64,000 nucleotides of DNA from Pseudopedobacter saltans DSM 12145 (GCF_000190735.1 NC_015177.1:1364001-1428000); one strand, 5' to 3'. Counted from the first letter of the stretch, positions 9,456-18,749 are shown. Numbers and translations: made by a program. The notes: generated by a model from the sequence alone, not told the origin.

Positions 9456-9518
9456 TACCTTTGCCGGGTATTTTGATAATACTGTTATTTCCTACTCCCG
9501 TCCAGGGATAAATAACAG
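9456..9518 (+). promoter_or_regulatory. Possible promoter and 5'-UTR hairpin of the efflux gene
   Basis: TACCTTTG at 9456-9463 matches the -7 consensus TAnnTTTG. The only TTTG upstream (9426-9429) is 26 bp away, slightly too far, so the promoter call is tentative. Downstream, CTGTTATTT (9482-9490) pairs exactly with AAATAACAG (9510-9518), with further CCT/AGG pairing inside. This places a stable hairpin 27 bp before the ATG of the MFS gene. It may be an operator or an attenuating structure. Confidence 0.4.
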
Positions 9519-9545
9519 CTATTTCGCATCTTCTATTTTTTACGC

Positions 9546-10760
9546 ATGATTACAACACATACGCTTGATAACAAACCCAAAAACGAATCGATAGCTACCT
9601 TACTGGCTTTTATATTACTGCCTTTATCTGGTCTGGCTACCGATATCTATATTCCATCTTTACCTAGTATGGCCAAATCTCTGGCTATCAGCGACACCCA
9701 CGTACAGGCTACATTAAGTCTCTTCCTGATAAGTTATGGGGTTTCACAGCTTTTTATAGGTAGCATTTTAGACAGTTTCGGACGTTATAAACTCTCTCTT
9801 TATGCTTTGTTAATTTTCGCTTTAGCCAGCCTGGTTATTGCCTCCACCCATAATATCTATCTGATTTATTTGATGCGGATTATACATGGAATTACTACCG
9901 GAGCTATTATTGTGGCTAAAAGAGCCTATTTTGTAGATATGTATCAGGGTGAAAAGCTAAAACATTACTTAAGCTTATTTACCATTATATGGTCTTCCGG
10001 TCCTATAGTTGCTCCTTTTGTGGGCGGTTATCTGCAAACAGCATTTGGCTGGGAATCTAATTTCTATTTTCTGGCATTCTATGGTTTTCTGATGTTTGTG
10101 CTGGAATGGCTGTACAGTGGCGAAACTATTAAATCTTACAGCGAATTTAAGTTAAAGAAAATCACTTCAATTTATATCGATATGATTAAAACCAGCAGCT
10201 TTTCTCTTGGAATTGTGATGCTGGGACTAGCCTACAGTATGGTAATGGTTTACAATATGACCGGACCTTTTATACTGGAACATGAAATGCATTTGAGTCC
10301 GGTTATTGTGGGTTATAGCTCCTTATTTTTAGGATTGGCATGGATGACCGGTGGCTTTATCAGTAAGGGTGTGCTCCATTTTCCCTTTTATCATAAAATG
10401 GGGGTTAATCTGGGACTTCAATTGGCATTCGCTGTAATAATGCTCATCACTTCGGCTTATGTATCAAATATCTTTACAATCCTGTTCTTTGCTTTTCTGA
10501 TACATACTTCGGCAGGCTTTACTTTTAACAATTATTTTTCTTATTGTCTGGCCAGATTCCCTAAAAATGCAGGTATTGCCAGCGGACTAACAGGTGGTAT
10601 TACCTATGTGATCGTGTCTTCACTGAGCTACGCTGTTGTTGCACTGTTTCCCGCACATGGCGAAACCGAACTCAGCTATAGCTATGCATCATTGATTATT
10701 CCTTCGGTTATCATCATGGCAATTATATATACTTTAAGAAAACCCGAAGAAATGGATTAA
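9546..10760 (+). CDS. MFS multidrug efflux transporter (Bcr/CflA type)
   Basis: A 404-residue inner-membrane protein with about 12 hydrophobic segments. The N-terminal LPLSGLATDIYIPSLPSMAKSL (residues 26-47, key residues DIY-PS-P) is the hallmark of the Bcr/CflA drug:H+ antiporter branch. The MFS motif A region reads GSILDSFGRYKLSL near 77-90, and motif C-like glycines and prolines (GPIVAPFVGGYL) lie near 157-168. The substrate is unknown; chloramphenicol, bicyclomycin and similar drugs are exported by relatives. A strong hairpin precedes the start codon. The 3' end abuts an amidohydrolase remnant on the other strand. Confidence 0.85.
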   Translation: MITTHTLDNKPKNESIATLLAFILLPLSGLATDIYIPSLPSMAKSLAISDTHVQATLSLFLISYGVSQLFIGSILDSFGRYKLSLYALLIFALASLVIASTHNIYLIYLMRIIHGITTGAIIVAKRAYFVDMYQGEKLKHYLSLFTIIWSSGPIVAPFVGGYLQTAFGWESNFYFLAFYGFLMFVLEWLYSGETIKSYSEFKLKKITSIYIDMIKTSSFSLGIVMLGLAYSMVMVYNMTGPFILEHEMHLSPVIVGYSSLFLGLAWMTGGFISKGVLHFPFYHKMGVNLGLQLAFAVIMLITSAYVSNIFTILFFAFLIHTSAGFTFNNYFSYCLARFPKNAGIASGLTGGITYVIVSSLSYAVVALFPAHGETELSYSYASLIIPSVIIMAIIYTLRKPEEMD

Positions 10761-10801
10761 GGATAGATGCTCAAGACTGGCTATTTAGAACCTCTGTATT
10801 A

Positions 10802-10966
10802 TCATTTATCCAAAGCAAAAACTGTGTTACCTTCTTTTATGGTTTCTACAACTTTGATATCTCTTAGCTTTTCCGGGTCGATACTCAGGGGATTTTGGTC
10901 CAGAATAACCAGATCTGCCAGTTTACCTTCTTTCAGGGAACCTTTCCTATCCTCTTCCTGATATTG
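10802..10966 (-). pseudogene. C-terminal remnant of a YtcJ-like amidohydrolase
   Basis: The minus strand reads an uninterrupted ~54 codons up to a TGA (10802-10804) whose product (YQEEDRKGSLKEGKLADLVI, then LDQNPLSIDP and VVETIKEGNTVF) matches the C-terminus of YtcJ/exoenzyme-type amidohydrolases, including the GSL-GKLADLVILD signature. Upstream of Q-Y-Q the frame meets TAG at once and the alpha/beta hydrolase gene begins at 10971 on the other strand. Everything N-terminal, including the metal ligands, is gone. It is a decayed fragment, probably cut by the arrival of the neighbouring gene. Confidence 0.75.
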
Positions 10967-10970
10967 CTAC

Positions 10971-11792
10971 ATGAAAAAATCTAACTCTTGTAACCTTAGG
11001 ATTTTTCTTCCCTTACTATTCCTTCTGGGATTTAGCTCGAAATTATTCGCCATAAATCCAGGTAGAGATTATTATTTATCACCAGACTCCTTAGGTCTTC
11101 AATACCAGGAAGTAAGACTGAATACGTCAGATAACCTCAGTTTAAATTGCTGGGATATCTCTACAGATTCTTTAAAGAATAAGAATACAAGTATTGTAAT
11201 TGCATATGGGGATTCCGGGAACATGGGATCTAATCTGTTTTTAGCAAAGACACTCTCGAATGAAGGTTACAAAGTTATATTATTCGATTATAGGGGATTT
11301 GGTAAAAGCGACGATTTTGTCATTCAAAAAGACATGCTTTATTACAATGAGTTTTGCGAGGATTTAAAAACGGTGTTAAACTATGCAAAAAAAAGATATC
11401 CTCAGCATAAAACCGGTATTTTTGGTTTATCTATGGGCACCGCCATTGCAATACAAACTGTACAAAAAAAAGAAATAGATTTTCTGATTGGCGATGGCGT
11501 AATTTATGATCCGACAATTATAAAAAACCGACTGCTATCATTATTTAACAAAGAAGTACGGCTTCCGGGAGGAGCAGAAAAAGTAAAAACATTATATAGT
11601 ACAAATCAAACTAAGATATTGCTTTTTGCGGGAAGACAGGATATCATCACCAACCTTGCCGATGCGGAGGAAATATTAAAACTAAATTCCCAAATCACAA
11701 CTTTGGTTACTTATGTTGGCAACCACCTGGCAGCGGAAGATTCTTTGGGTACCGAATTATTTTTAGAAAAAATCAGACAGTTTCTAAAATAG
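10971..11792 (+). CDS. Secreted alpha/beta hydrolase
   Basis: 273 residues with a signal peptide (MKKSNSCNLRIFLPLLFLLGF, cleavage near residue 27). The alpha/beta-hydrolase fold is clear: oxyanion strand and DYRGFGKSDD near 105-114, nucleophile elbow GLSMGT near 149-154 (Ser), a possible acid Asp in GRQDII near 220 and a terminal His in GNHLAAED near 248. The family resembles BD-FAE/YqkD-type serine hydrolases, and the substrate is not evident. It starts exactly where the amidohydrolase remnant on the opposite strand stops, suggesting an insertion or deletion boundary at ~10967. Confidence 0.75.
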   Translation: MKKSNSCNLRIFLPLLFLLGFSSKLFAINPGRDYYLSPDSLGLQYQEVRLNTSDNLSLNCWDISTDSLKNKNTSIVIAYGDSGNMGSNLFLAKTLSNEGYKVILFDYRGFGKSDDFVIQKDMLYYNEFCEDLKTVLNYAKKRYPQHKTGIFGLSMGTAIAIQTVQKKEIDFLIGDGVIYDPTIIKNRLLSLFNKEVRLPGGAEKVKTLYSTNQTKILLFAGRQDIITNLADAEEILKLNSQITTLVTYVGNHLAAEDSLGTELFLEKIRQFLK

Positions 11793-12004
11793 TCTTTGCT
11801 TCCTGTCCACACAGAATCTATTCAAATAAAAAAAAACCGAATAGAGGCTAAATATTCAACTACAAGACTTATAACAAGTTACATGGCTAAACATCTTTTT
11901 CATCGAAACTTCGCTGTTTTTGATAAAACTTTACTGTGTAACTTCTGTTAAAAACAAGCGTACAACGGACAAATTAAATCTGAGGCTTTGATACATTAAA
12001 AACT

Positions 12005-14614
12005 ATGGATTATATAGCAGCCCCTATATTTCAAGCAATTTTCAATTCAGATGTACCCCGCATTATTCTACGGGCAAACGCTCCCAATTTTACCATATTA
12101 GATTATAATACTGCTCATCAGAACATAATAGGTACAACACATAATTACAGAGGACAAAACGTTTGGTACAGTTATGATATTTTTCTTGCGGGCGCTGAAG
12201 GGAAAAAACAGTTTATAATGGCACTGGAGGAAGCCGTATCAAAAAACACATCATGTAAAACGGAAGCGTTCAGACATGATATAAAAAAAAATAACTGCCC
12301 CGAACAAACAGAATGCTGGTGGAAACTGGAGATTACACCAGTTGCCAAATATATAAACGGAAAAATAGAATACCTTTTAATTACGGCTGAGGATGTAACC
12401 CATTCTATTCTTGCAGAATATCGCGAACAAGATCTGGAAAAAGAATTACAAACAAAAAATAAAGAACTGGCAGCTACCAATGAAGAACTGGCAGCCACCA
12501 ATGAAGAACTTACAGCTACAATAGAAGAGCTGCAAACCGCCCACCGGAAATTAGAAATATTTAACCATGAACTGGAGGATCGGATAGCCGATCGAGTAGC
12601 TGCATTGAAGGAAACAGAAAGCAGTTTGCGTAACCTGGTCATGACGGCACATTATCCTTTGATGATTCTAAGAGGCAGGGAATGGATTATTGAAATAGCA
12701 AATCAACAAATAGCTAATCTCTGGGATAGATCCCTTGAAGGCATTATAGGTAAGAAGTTAATGGACGTTCTCCCCGAGCTTGAAGGACAGCCTTTTCCGG
12801 AATTGCTTCGACAGGTTTATGATTCCGGAGTGGGCTATGGACAAGAAGAAGAAATTTTTCATTTCAACTCATCTGCCGGGCCAATGACCAAATATATTAG
12901 CTTCTACTATGATCCAATGTTTGATGCAGAACAACAGGTATGTGGAATTATTGTGGCAGCTGATGATATTACCAATATGATTAAACAAAGACAGTTACTG
13001 GAAGAAAGTCTCAAAAAAGAGCGGGCTTTATCAGACCAATTTACTGCTTTAAACGAAAAATTGACGGCTACAGTCGAGGAACTATCTGCTACAAACGCTG
13101 AACTCCTTCGTTCTCAGGAAATTTTGCAGCAAAAAAATGCAGAACTTGCAATAAGCGAAAGAAGATTCAGAAATTTAGTACGTCAGGCTCCTGTGGGAAT
13201 TTGTGTAGTGAGAGCCGAAGACCTTGTTATACAGGAAATTAATGAGAGTTTTTTAGAACTGGTAGGTAAACCGAGAGAAAAACTGGAGAATCATTCAGTT
13301 TGGGAAGGCATTTCGGAAGCGGCAGAAGTCTATGCTCCCATTATGGAACAGGTTATTAAGACGGGCCAATCCTTTGCTGCTACCGAGCATGAGGTAACAC
13401 TTATCCGACACGGTAAACCAGAATCTGTTTCCGTTGATTTTGTTTATGAACCTGTCCTGAATACCAAAGGACAAGTCGTTGGAATTATGGTTGTTGCCAT
13501 TGACGTAACTGCCAAAGTGAATTCGAGACGGGTTATAGAAGATATGGAAGAACGTATCCGTTTGGCGGTGCAAGCTGCAGGAATGGGTACCTTCGAATAT
13601 AATTATGCCCTTGATACCATTATCACATCCGAAAGATTTGACGATATCTTTGGTATACATCAGCCTTCTTCCCGAGCCGAAATATTAAAATGCCTGTATC
13701 GGGAAGATCTCATTCTTAGTGAGAAGGCACATGAAGAAGCACGGAGTTCGGGAAAACTGTTTTACGAAGCGAGAATTATGCATCCAATTGGTGGCAAACG
13801 CTGGATAAGGGTGCAGGCAAATGTTTACTATTCACAAGATGGCGTACCGGAAAGACTTTTGGGAACCGTACTGGACATCACCAGCTTTAAACAATTACAA
13901 GAGCAGAAAGACGACTTTATATCCATTGCAAGCCACGAGCTTAAAACTCCGCTAACTTCACTGAAAGTTTCCTTACAATTATTACAAAGGCTGAAAGACA
14001 ATCTGTCTTCCCCTATTATTCCACGCCTGATAGAACAATCCGGTCTGAGTATGAATAAGATAAGTTTGCTTGTAGATGATCTATTAAACGTTAGCAGAAT
14101 GAATGAGGGATCGATTCAACTAAGAAAAAGTAATTTTGTTGTAAAACATTTACTCGAAAACTGTTGTGGATATGTAAGAGAAATCCGAGCGCAAAAACTG
14201 GTTTTTAAAGGTGACAGCAAACTTTCTGTTTATGCTGACGAACAAAGAATAGAACAGGTGGTATCAAATTTCGTGAACAATGCATTTAAATATGCTCCAA
14301 AGTCTAAAACCATTTACCTTATCGCAGAGCGGGTTGGCAATATGGCTAAAATATCGGTCAAAGACAGCGGTCCGGGTATTCCCCTGGAAAAACAAAAACA
14401 CCTGTTTGATCGCTACTACAGAGCAAATGATTCGGGCAATCATGTTTCCGGTCTTGGGCTCGGCCTGTATATATGTGCCGATATTATCCACCGTCATGGA
14501 GGGGAGATTGGTGTTACGAGTGAATTAGGCGAAGGGTCAACATTTTGGTTTACTTTACCTTTGGGAAACACACCTGATAAATCAGAACACTTCAATGATA
14601 AAGAAGTTCAATAA
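12005..14614 (+). CDS. Multi-PAS sensor histidine kinase
   Basis: 869 residues with no signal peptide or membrane segment, so cytoplasmic. Order: PAS-like fold about 15-135; coiled coil 145-215 with repeated ATNEEL heptads; PAS about 215-325; second coil with EELSATNAEL 340-385; PAS about 388-505; PAS/PAC about 515-635; HisKA with phosphorylated His at residue 644 in IASHELKTPL; HATPase with N-box NFVNNAFKYA, DSGPGIP and GLGLGLYI to ~855. No receiver domain and no response-regulator gene adjoin it, so it is an orphan. An ankyrin gene follows after ~190 bp. The ligand or redox input is unknown; I saw no haem- or flavin-binding signature. Confidence 0.88.
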   Translation: MDYIAAPIFQAIFNSDVPRIILRANAPNFTILDYNTAHQNIIGTTHNYRGQNVWYSYDIFLAGAEGKKQFIMALEEAVSKNTSCKTEAFRHDIKKNNCPEQTECWWKLEITPVAKYINGKIEYLLITAEDVTHSILAEYREQDLEKELQTKNKELAATNEELAATNEELTATIEELQTAHRKLEIFNHELEDRIADRVAALKETESSLRNLVMTAHYPLMILRGREWIIEIANQQIANLWDRSLEGIIGKKLMDVLPELEGQPFPELLRQVYDSGVGYGQEEEIFHFNSSAGPMTKYISFYYDPMFDAEQQVCGIIVAADDITNMIKQRQLLEESLKKERALSDQFTALNEKLTATVEELSATNAELLRSQEILQQKNAELAISERRFRNLVRQAPVGICVVRAEDLVIQEINESFLELVGKPREKLENHSVWEGISEAAEVYAPIMEQVIKTGQSFAATEHEVTLIRHGKPESVSVDFVYEPVLNTKGQVVGIMVVAIDVTAKVNSRRVIEDMEERIRLAVQAAGMGTFEYNYALDTIITSERFDDIFGIHQPSSRAEILKCLYREDLILSEKAHEEARSSGKLFYEARIMHPIGGKRWIRVQANVYYSQDGVPERLLGTVLDITSFKQLQEQKDDFISIASHELKTPLTSLKVSLQLLQRLKDNLSSPIIPRLIEQSGLSMNKISLLVDDLLNVSRMNEGSIQLRKSNFVVKHLLENCCGYVREIRAQKLVFKGDSKLSVYADEQRIEQVVSNFVNNAFKYAPKSKTIYLIAERVGNMAKISVKDSGPGIPLEKQKHLFDRYYRANDSGNHVSGLGLGLYICADIIHRHGGEIGVTSELGEGSTFWFTLPLGNTPDKSEHFNDKEVQ

Positions 14615-14803
14615 AATAATTATAAAAGAAGAAATTAAGGCATAACCTTTGCATAAATCTAAAACGAAGCAAAGCAGCTTGTTAGAAAAATTTTACAATA
14701 GAAATGGGAGTACTTGATATTCCCTCCCCTTTTTTACTCAGCGGTAATTTATGTTTTATCTCCTGCTATTGCCTAATATCAAACTTTATAAATAATTAAA
14801 CTC

Positions 14804-15286
14804 ATGATTAGCGACCTTACCAATGTAGTTATACATGCCGCCCGTTTGGGAAATACAGAAGTATTACAAGCCCTGATAGACAAACAAGCAGATTTGAATG
14901 CACAAGACGAAAAAGGTTATACACCTTTGATTATTGCCTGTTATAATAACCGCTACGCGGCTGCAGAACTCTTACTTAAAACCGGAGTCGATGTTAATAA
15001 AACGGATTTTGGAGGAAATACAGCATTAATGGGTGCTGCTTTTAAAGGTTACGAAGATATCGCCCGATTGCTAATTGAATTTGGCGCGGATTTAAATATG
15101 AAACATGGTAACGGAGGCACAGCCTTAATGTTTGCAACCATGTTTGGACGAAACAATTTAGTTAATCTCTTACTTAAATGCGGAGCGGATTTTAAATTAC
15201 TGGACAATAGAGGTTTGTCTGCCTATGAAATTGCCGCCCAACAGGGAAATGTAGAAGCTATGGAATTGATGGCTCAGATTTCCTGA
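14804..15286 (+). CDS. Ankyrin-repeat protein
   Basis: 160 residues made of four to five ankyrin repeats. Typical blocks are AARLGNTEVLQALIDKQADL, KGYTPLIIACYNNRYAAAEL, FGGNTALMGAAFKGYEDIAR and NGGTALMFATMFGRNNLV. There is no signal peptide, unlike the periplasmic AnkB of pseudomonads, which is linked to catalase KatB. It converges on a catalase gene here. Ankyrin proteins next to catalases are a recurring arrangement and may support catalase function, but that is inference in this genome. Confidence 0.85.
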   Translation: MISDLTNVVIHAARLGNTEVLQALIDKQADLNAQDEKGYTPLIIACYNNRYAAAELLLKTGVDVNKTDFGGNTALMGAAFKGYEDIARLLIEFGADLNMKHGNGGTALMFATMFGRNNLVNLLLKCGADFKLLDNRGLSAYEIAAQQGNVEAMELMAQIS

Positions 15287-15298
15287 TAAAAAGAATGC

Positions 15299-15390
15299 TT
15301 CGTTCCTCGCAATGACACCTATATTGAGATCATTGCGAGCGGTTGCAACGAAGCCTGCCCTGACGGCAGTCAGGCAATCTCTAAAACAAT
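15299..15390. repeat. REP-like inverted repeat between convergent genes
   Basis: CTTCGTTCCTCGCAATGA (15299-15316) is mirrored by TCATTGCGAG...AACGAAG (about 15331-15352). It is followed by a second hairpin, GCCTGCCCTGA/TCAGGC (about 15353-15376). The same TCATTGCGAG/ACGAAGCAATC words make up the repeat at 43761-43834. It sits between the ankyrin and catalase genes and may also act as a bidirectional terminator. Confidence 0.7.
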
Positions 15391-15436
15391 ATCTTTGATT
15401 TATACCATATAGCGTGACAAATATGTTTTATTGTTA

Positions 15437-17620
15437 CTAAGCAGGTACTAAACGATATTTTTCTCTTTCCCAAAAGCGATGCTGTGCTATGGCCTTTATA
15501 AAATCAGCAACCAGGTTTTTAGGCTTATCATTTACTATTACCCCTTCGTACAATTCTAATTTTTCTGATTTGGTGTCCATTTTTTTAGGCCCGAAATAAG
15601 TCGCTGAGATGATTGGTAATGCCTGTGTATCAACAGCAATAGCCTTACAGTGTTTAAACGCTTCATTTAAAAAATGAACAGCATTTGCTTCGGCTGCCAG
15701 AGTAGCAACACTATTTTGTCCACCTGGTACATAAACAGCATCGTACAGTACAGAAGCCATAGTCAGCAAACTATGGTCAACAGCAATACTTTCATTATTT
15801 TTAGAAATAACTGCACCTAATTTTGGCGCAACAATCTCTACCATGGCCCCTTCATTCTCTAATGCAATTCTTACCACATTAACAGATTGTTCATCTACAC
15901 CATCGGCAACCAAAAATGCAATTTTCCTGCTTTTTATAGTATTCTTAACAGTATTTGCCATACTTAATGCTGCCGATTTAGGCAAAGAAGATTCCGCTTT
16001 AAAAGGTTCGTATTCATCTCCCGCATCGGCAGGGATACCTTTATTTATAGGCTTTTCCGGTTTCTCTACAGGTATACCAAGCGCATAGGCCACAGATGCA
16101 GCTAGCTTTTTATCTACCATAGACAATACGCCCACCATTCGCTTACGTATATTCACATCTCTTACCTTTCCCAGCTCGAACGAGAAAGCATCAATTATAT
16201 GAGCCTGCTCTGGTGCTGATTGGCTTCTAAAGAAAAGCCGGGCCTGACTGAAATGATCCTGAAAACTTTTACTTCTGGCTCTTACTTTTCTTGCATCTAT
16301 GCGTTCGGCATAACTGGTAAAGCCTCCATCCTTTTCAGGTACCTGAAGTGGATAATTTTCACCCAGTGAATTTGGATTGTAGCTGGTGCGAAGCTTATCA
16401 ATAGTTTGTCTCATAAAGCCATCCCTTTGGTTATTTCTTACAGGAACAACCGGTCTGTTAATAGGGATCTCGTGAAAATTTGGTCCTCCCAAACGTATCA
16501 GTTGAGTATCAGTGTAGGAAAAAAGCCTTCCTTGCATTAAAGGATCATTCGTAAAATCTATACCGGGAACAATATGTCCAACATGAAAGGCTACCTGTTC
16601 TGTCTCTGCAAAGAAGTTATCCGGATTACGATTTAAGGTCATTTTTCCTATAATCTGTACCGGAACAATCTCTTCCGGGATAATTTTGGTTGGATCCAAT
16701 AAATCAAATTCAAACTTGCCTTCATCTTCTTCGGGCACAATCTGTACGCCCAGTTCAAACTCGGGAAACTGACCCGCTTCTATAGCGTCCCATAAATCCC
16801 TCCGATGAAAATCTGGATCTTTCCCGGAAATATTTTGCGCTTCGTCCCATGCCACCGAATGTACGCCCAATACTGGCTTCCAGTGAAATTTCACGAAAGT
16901 AGCCTTTCCCTCTTCATTGATAAAACGGAAAGTATGCACACCAAAACCTTCCATCATTCGATAACTGCGCGGAATAGCTCTATCGCTCATCAGCCACATA
17001 ATCATATGGGTAGATTCGGGCATCAATGAGATAAAATCCCAAAAAGTATCATGAGCAGAAGCTGCCTGCGGAATTTCATTATCAGGTTCGGGTTTCACTG
17101 CATGAACAAGATCAGGAAATTTCATAGCGTCCTGTATAAAGAAAATGGGCATATTATTACCTACAAGGTCAAAATTACCCTCCTGTGTATAAAATTTAAC
17201 AGCAAATCCCCTCACATCACGAGACAAATCTGTAGAACCACGAGAACCAGCAACAGTAGAAAACCTAACAAAGACTGGGGTTTCAATAGTTGTATCATTC
17301 AGAAACTTAGCTTTGGTATATTTAGCCATCGATTCATACAGCTTAAAAACGCCATGTGCCCCAGATCCTCTTGCATGTACAACACGTTCGGGTATACGTT
17401 CATGGTCAAAGTGTGTTATCTTTTCACGAAAAATAAAATCTTCCAGTAAAGTGGCACCCCGTTCGCCTGCTTTAAGTGAATGCTGGTCGTCATTAATTTT
17501 AACGCCCTGGTCGGTAGTCATTTGTTCATTAGTGGCATCTACCTTATGATTTTCCAGCTGTTCTAATTTAATGTTGTTGGAAGTCGGCGTATTTGTTGTT
17601 TTTTGGTTCTTTTTTGGCAT
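15437..17620 (-). CDS. katE: Large-subunit catalase HPII
   Basis: A 727-residue clade-2 (large) haem catalase converting H2O2 to water and O2. The distal His is in RVVHARGSGAHG (near 84), the catalytic Asn in FDLVGNNMPIFF (near 156) and the proximal haem Tyr in RLFSYTDTQLIRLG (near 372). After ~residue 560 comes the class-I glutamine amidotransferase/DJ-1-like C-terminal domain (KIAFLVADGVDEQSV, VYVPGG), diagnostic of HPII. It lies 17 bp downstream of a DUF892 ferritin-like gene on the same strand, forming a stress operon, and converges with the ankyrin gene. Confidence 0.95.
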   Translation of the reverse strand: MPKKNQKTTNTPTSNNIKLEQLENHKVDATNEQMTTDQGVKINDDQHSLKAGERGATLLEDFIFREKITHFDHERIPERVVHARGSGAHGVFKLYESMAKYTKAKFLNDTTIETPVFVRFSTVAGSRGSTDLSRDVRGFAVKFYTQEGNFDLVGNNMPIFFIQDAMKFPDLVHAVKPEPDNEIPQAASAHDTFWDFISLMPESTHMIMWLMSDRAIPRSYRMMEGFGVHTFRFINEEGKATFVKFHWKPVLGVHSVAWDEAQNISGKDPDFHRRDLWDAIEAGQFPEFELGVQIVPEEDEGKFEFDLLDPTKIIPEEIVPVQIIGKMTLNRNPDNFFAETEQVAFHVGHIVPGIDFTNDPLMQGRLFSYTDTQLIRLGGPNFHEIPINRPVVPVRNNQRDGFMRQTIDKLRTSYNPNSLGENYPLQVPEKDGGFTSYAERIDARKVRARSKSFQDHFSQARLFFRSQSAPEQAHIIDAFSFELGKVRDVNIRKRMVGVLSMVDKKLAASVAYALGIPVEKPEKPINKGIPADAGDEYEPFKAESSLPKSAALSMANTVKNTIKSRKIAFLVADGVDEQSVNVVRIALENEGAMVEIVAPKLGAVISKNNESIAVDHSLLTMASVLYDAVYVPGGQNSVATLAAEANAVHFLNEAFKHCKAIAVDTQALPIISATYFGPKKMDTKSEKLELYEGVIVNDKPKNLVADFIKAIAQHRFWEREKYRLVPA

Positions 17621-17637
17621 AATAACTATTTTATATT

Positions 17638-18183
17638 TTAAGATTCCATAGTAGCTTCGTAATTGACGTCATTCTCGGCAATCTCCGTTAGTTTTACATC
17701 GGCTGCTTTCTCTTCTTCCAAACTTTGTTCCAGCAACGCGGCCGTTTCTTCTAGTCCTAACGTTTTCGCTAATTGAGCCAAAGTACCATAACAGGCTATT
17801 TCGTGATGCTCTACCTTTTGCGAAGCCATAATAACGGCTACATCTCTGGTTGCCGTTCCCGGGTCTGTACTTTCAATAAGGATTTCTCCTTCTTTTGTCA
17901 AACACTCCATAGCTTCGCATTTTTGAGCAAGCATTTTCTGGTTTGTTATATGAAATATTTCTTCCAGCCGGCTTACCTGCATTTTTGTTTCTTCCAGATG
18001 TTCTTCAATTGCACCCGCCAACCTGGAAGAAGAAGCAAGAGCCATTTTTGGCAATGTCTTTACCAGATGATTCTCTGCCCAATACAATTCCCTGAGACTT
18101 TGCGCAAAAAGTTCAAGTAAAGCCGGCTCTTCCTGTAACGGTGAGCGGTTAGTAAATTTTGGGTTAGATCCTGTCTTATCCAT
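17638..18183 (-). CDS. DUF892/YciF-type ferritin-like protein
   Basis: 181 residues of the YciE/YciF (DUF892) ferritin-like four-helix family, starting at the ATG at 18183. The in-frame extension to 18234 lacks family similarity. Characteristic segments are LRELYWAENHLVKTLPKMA, the carboxylate-rich helix IEEHLEETKMQVSRLEEIF and KVEHHEIACYGTLAQLAKTLG, which carry the likely metal ligands (Glu/His). YciF relatives are induced by general stress. The gene heads a transcript into katE, suggesting a combined iron/peroxide defence role. A second, more diverged DUF892 gene lies at 28793-29311. Confidence 0.85.
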   Translation of the reverse strand: MDKTGSNPKFTNRSPLQEEPALLELFAQSLRELYWAENHLVKTLPKMALASSSRLAGAIEEHLEETKMQVSRLEEIFHITNQKMLAQKCEAMECLTKEGEILIESTDPGTATRDVAVIMASQKVEHHEIACYGTLAQLAKTLGLEETAALLEQSLEEEKAADVKLTEIAENDVNYEATMES

Positions 18184-18451
18184 GATGATGTGATTTTTAG
18201 GGTAGATTATTCGATTATATAATTTATAGCGCATGCTATATTTGATTAGAACACCAATAACTATGCTAAATAAACCAGTGGTAAATACCTGATTTCATAA
18301 GTATTTATACTTAATATACTGCTATCTATTACTTGTTCAGATTATATTTCTAAAATTACCTTGGCGGCAATCGGGATAACCTCCGTCCGGATACTTCCGA
18401 CGAAGGTTATTTCCAAACGGGTGGGATATAAACATTTCAAAAGCTTTTACC

Positions 18452-18694
18452 TCAGGACTCTTTATCATGTCCCTGAGTTTTAACTATTTTATTATAAATC
18501 CCCAGTAATAAAAAAGGCGCTGCCCATTGCCCTACAAATAAGGATAAATGTTTATGTCTCATACATTGTAGGCTGAGGGAAACACCCATAGATACCAGCG
18601 ATGCCCATAAAAACAGATCTGATGGCAATTTAGCTGTTTGGTTCTCGATCTTTTTGGTTACTTCTCCTTCTTGATGAGATGTTTGATTTTCCAT
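18452..18694 (-). CDS. Small membrane protein
   Basis: About 80 residues from the ATG at 18694, which has a good Shine-Dalgarno AAAGGAG eight bases upstream. This is unusual for the phylum and decides the start against the ATG at 18712. A hydrophilic N-terminus is followed by two hydrophobic segments (DLFLWASLVSMGVSLSLQ and LFVGQWAAPFLLLGIY) with a Cys-Met-Arg-His loop between. I recognise no family with a known function. It sits in the stress block, between the lipoprotein gene and the DUF892-katE pair, and may be co-transcribed with the lipoprotein gene. Confidence 0.6.
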   Translation of the reverse strand: MENQTSHQEGEVTKKIENQTAKLPSDLFLWASLVSMGVSLSLQCMRHKHLSLFVGQWAAPFLLLGIYNKIVKTQGHDKES

Positions 18695-18749
18695 ATTAAA
18701 TTCTCCTTTCATATTTAGTTATTGAATAATTCGATTCTTACCTTATCAA

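Larger units (their letters stand above)
8722..9545. other. Long intergenic region with hairpins and short repeats
   Basis: I see no supported gene here. It contains an imperfect inverted repeat (TATTTTGTGTC near 8802 and GACACAAATA near 8844), a GGAGTTCC...GGAAC hairpin near 8876-8900, and a tandem direct repeat of ATTATTCTGTCCGTAG (8931-8961). It also has a perfect 21-bp hairpin at 9100-9145, a run of TCCACCTATA-like repeats (9186-9235) and the 5' hairpin of the next gene. A 107-codon frame at 9083-9406 crosses the hairpin and C-rich repeats and is not convincing. Confidence 0.5.

Noticed and set aside
10767-10961. 64-codon plus-strand frame after the efflux gene
   Set aside because: The opposite strand encodes a clear amidohydrolase C-terminal fragment, which accounts for the open frame.
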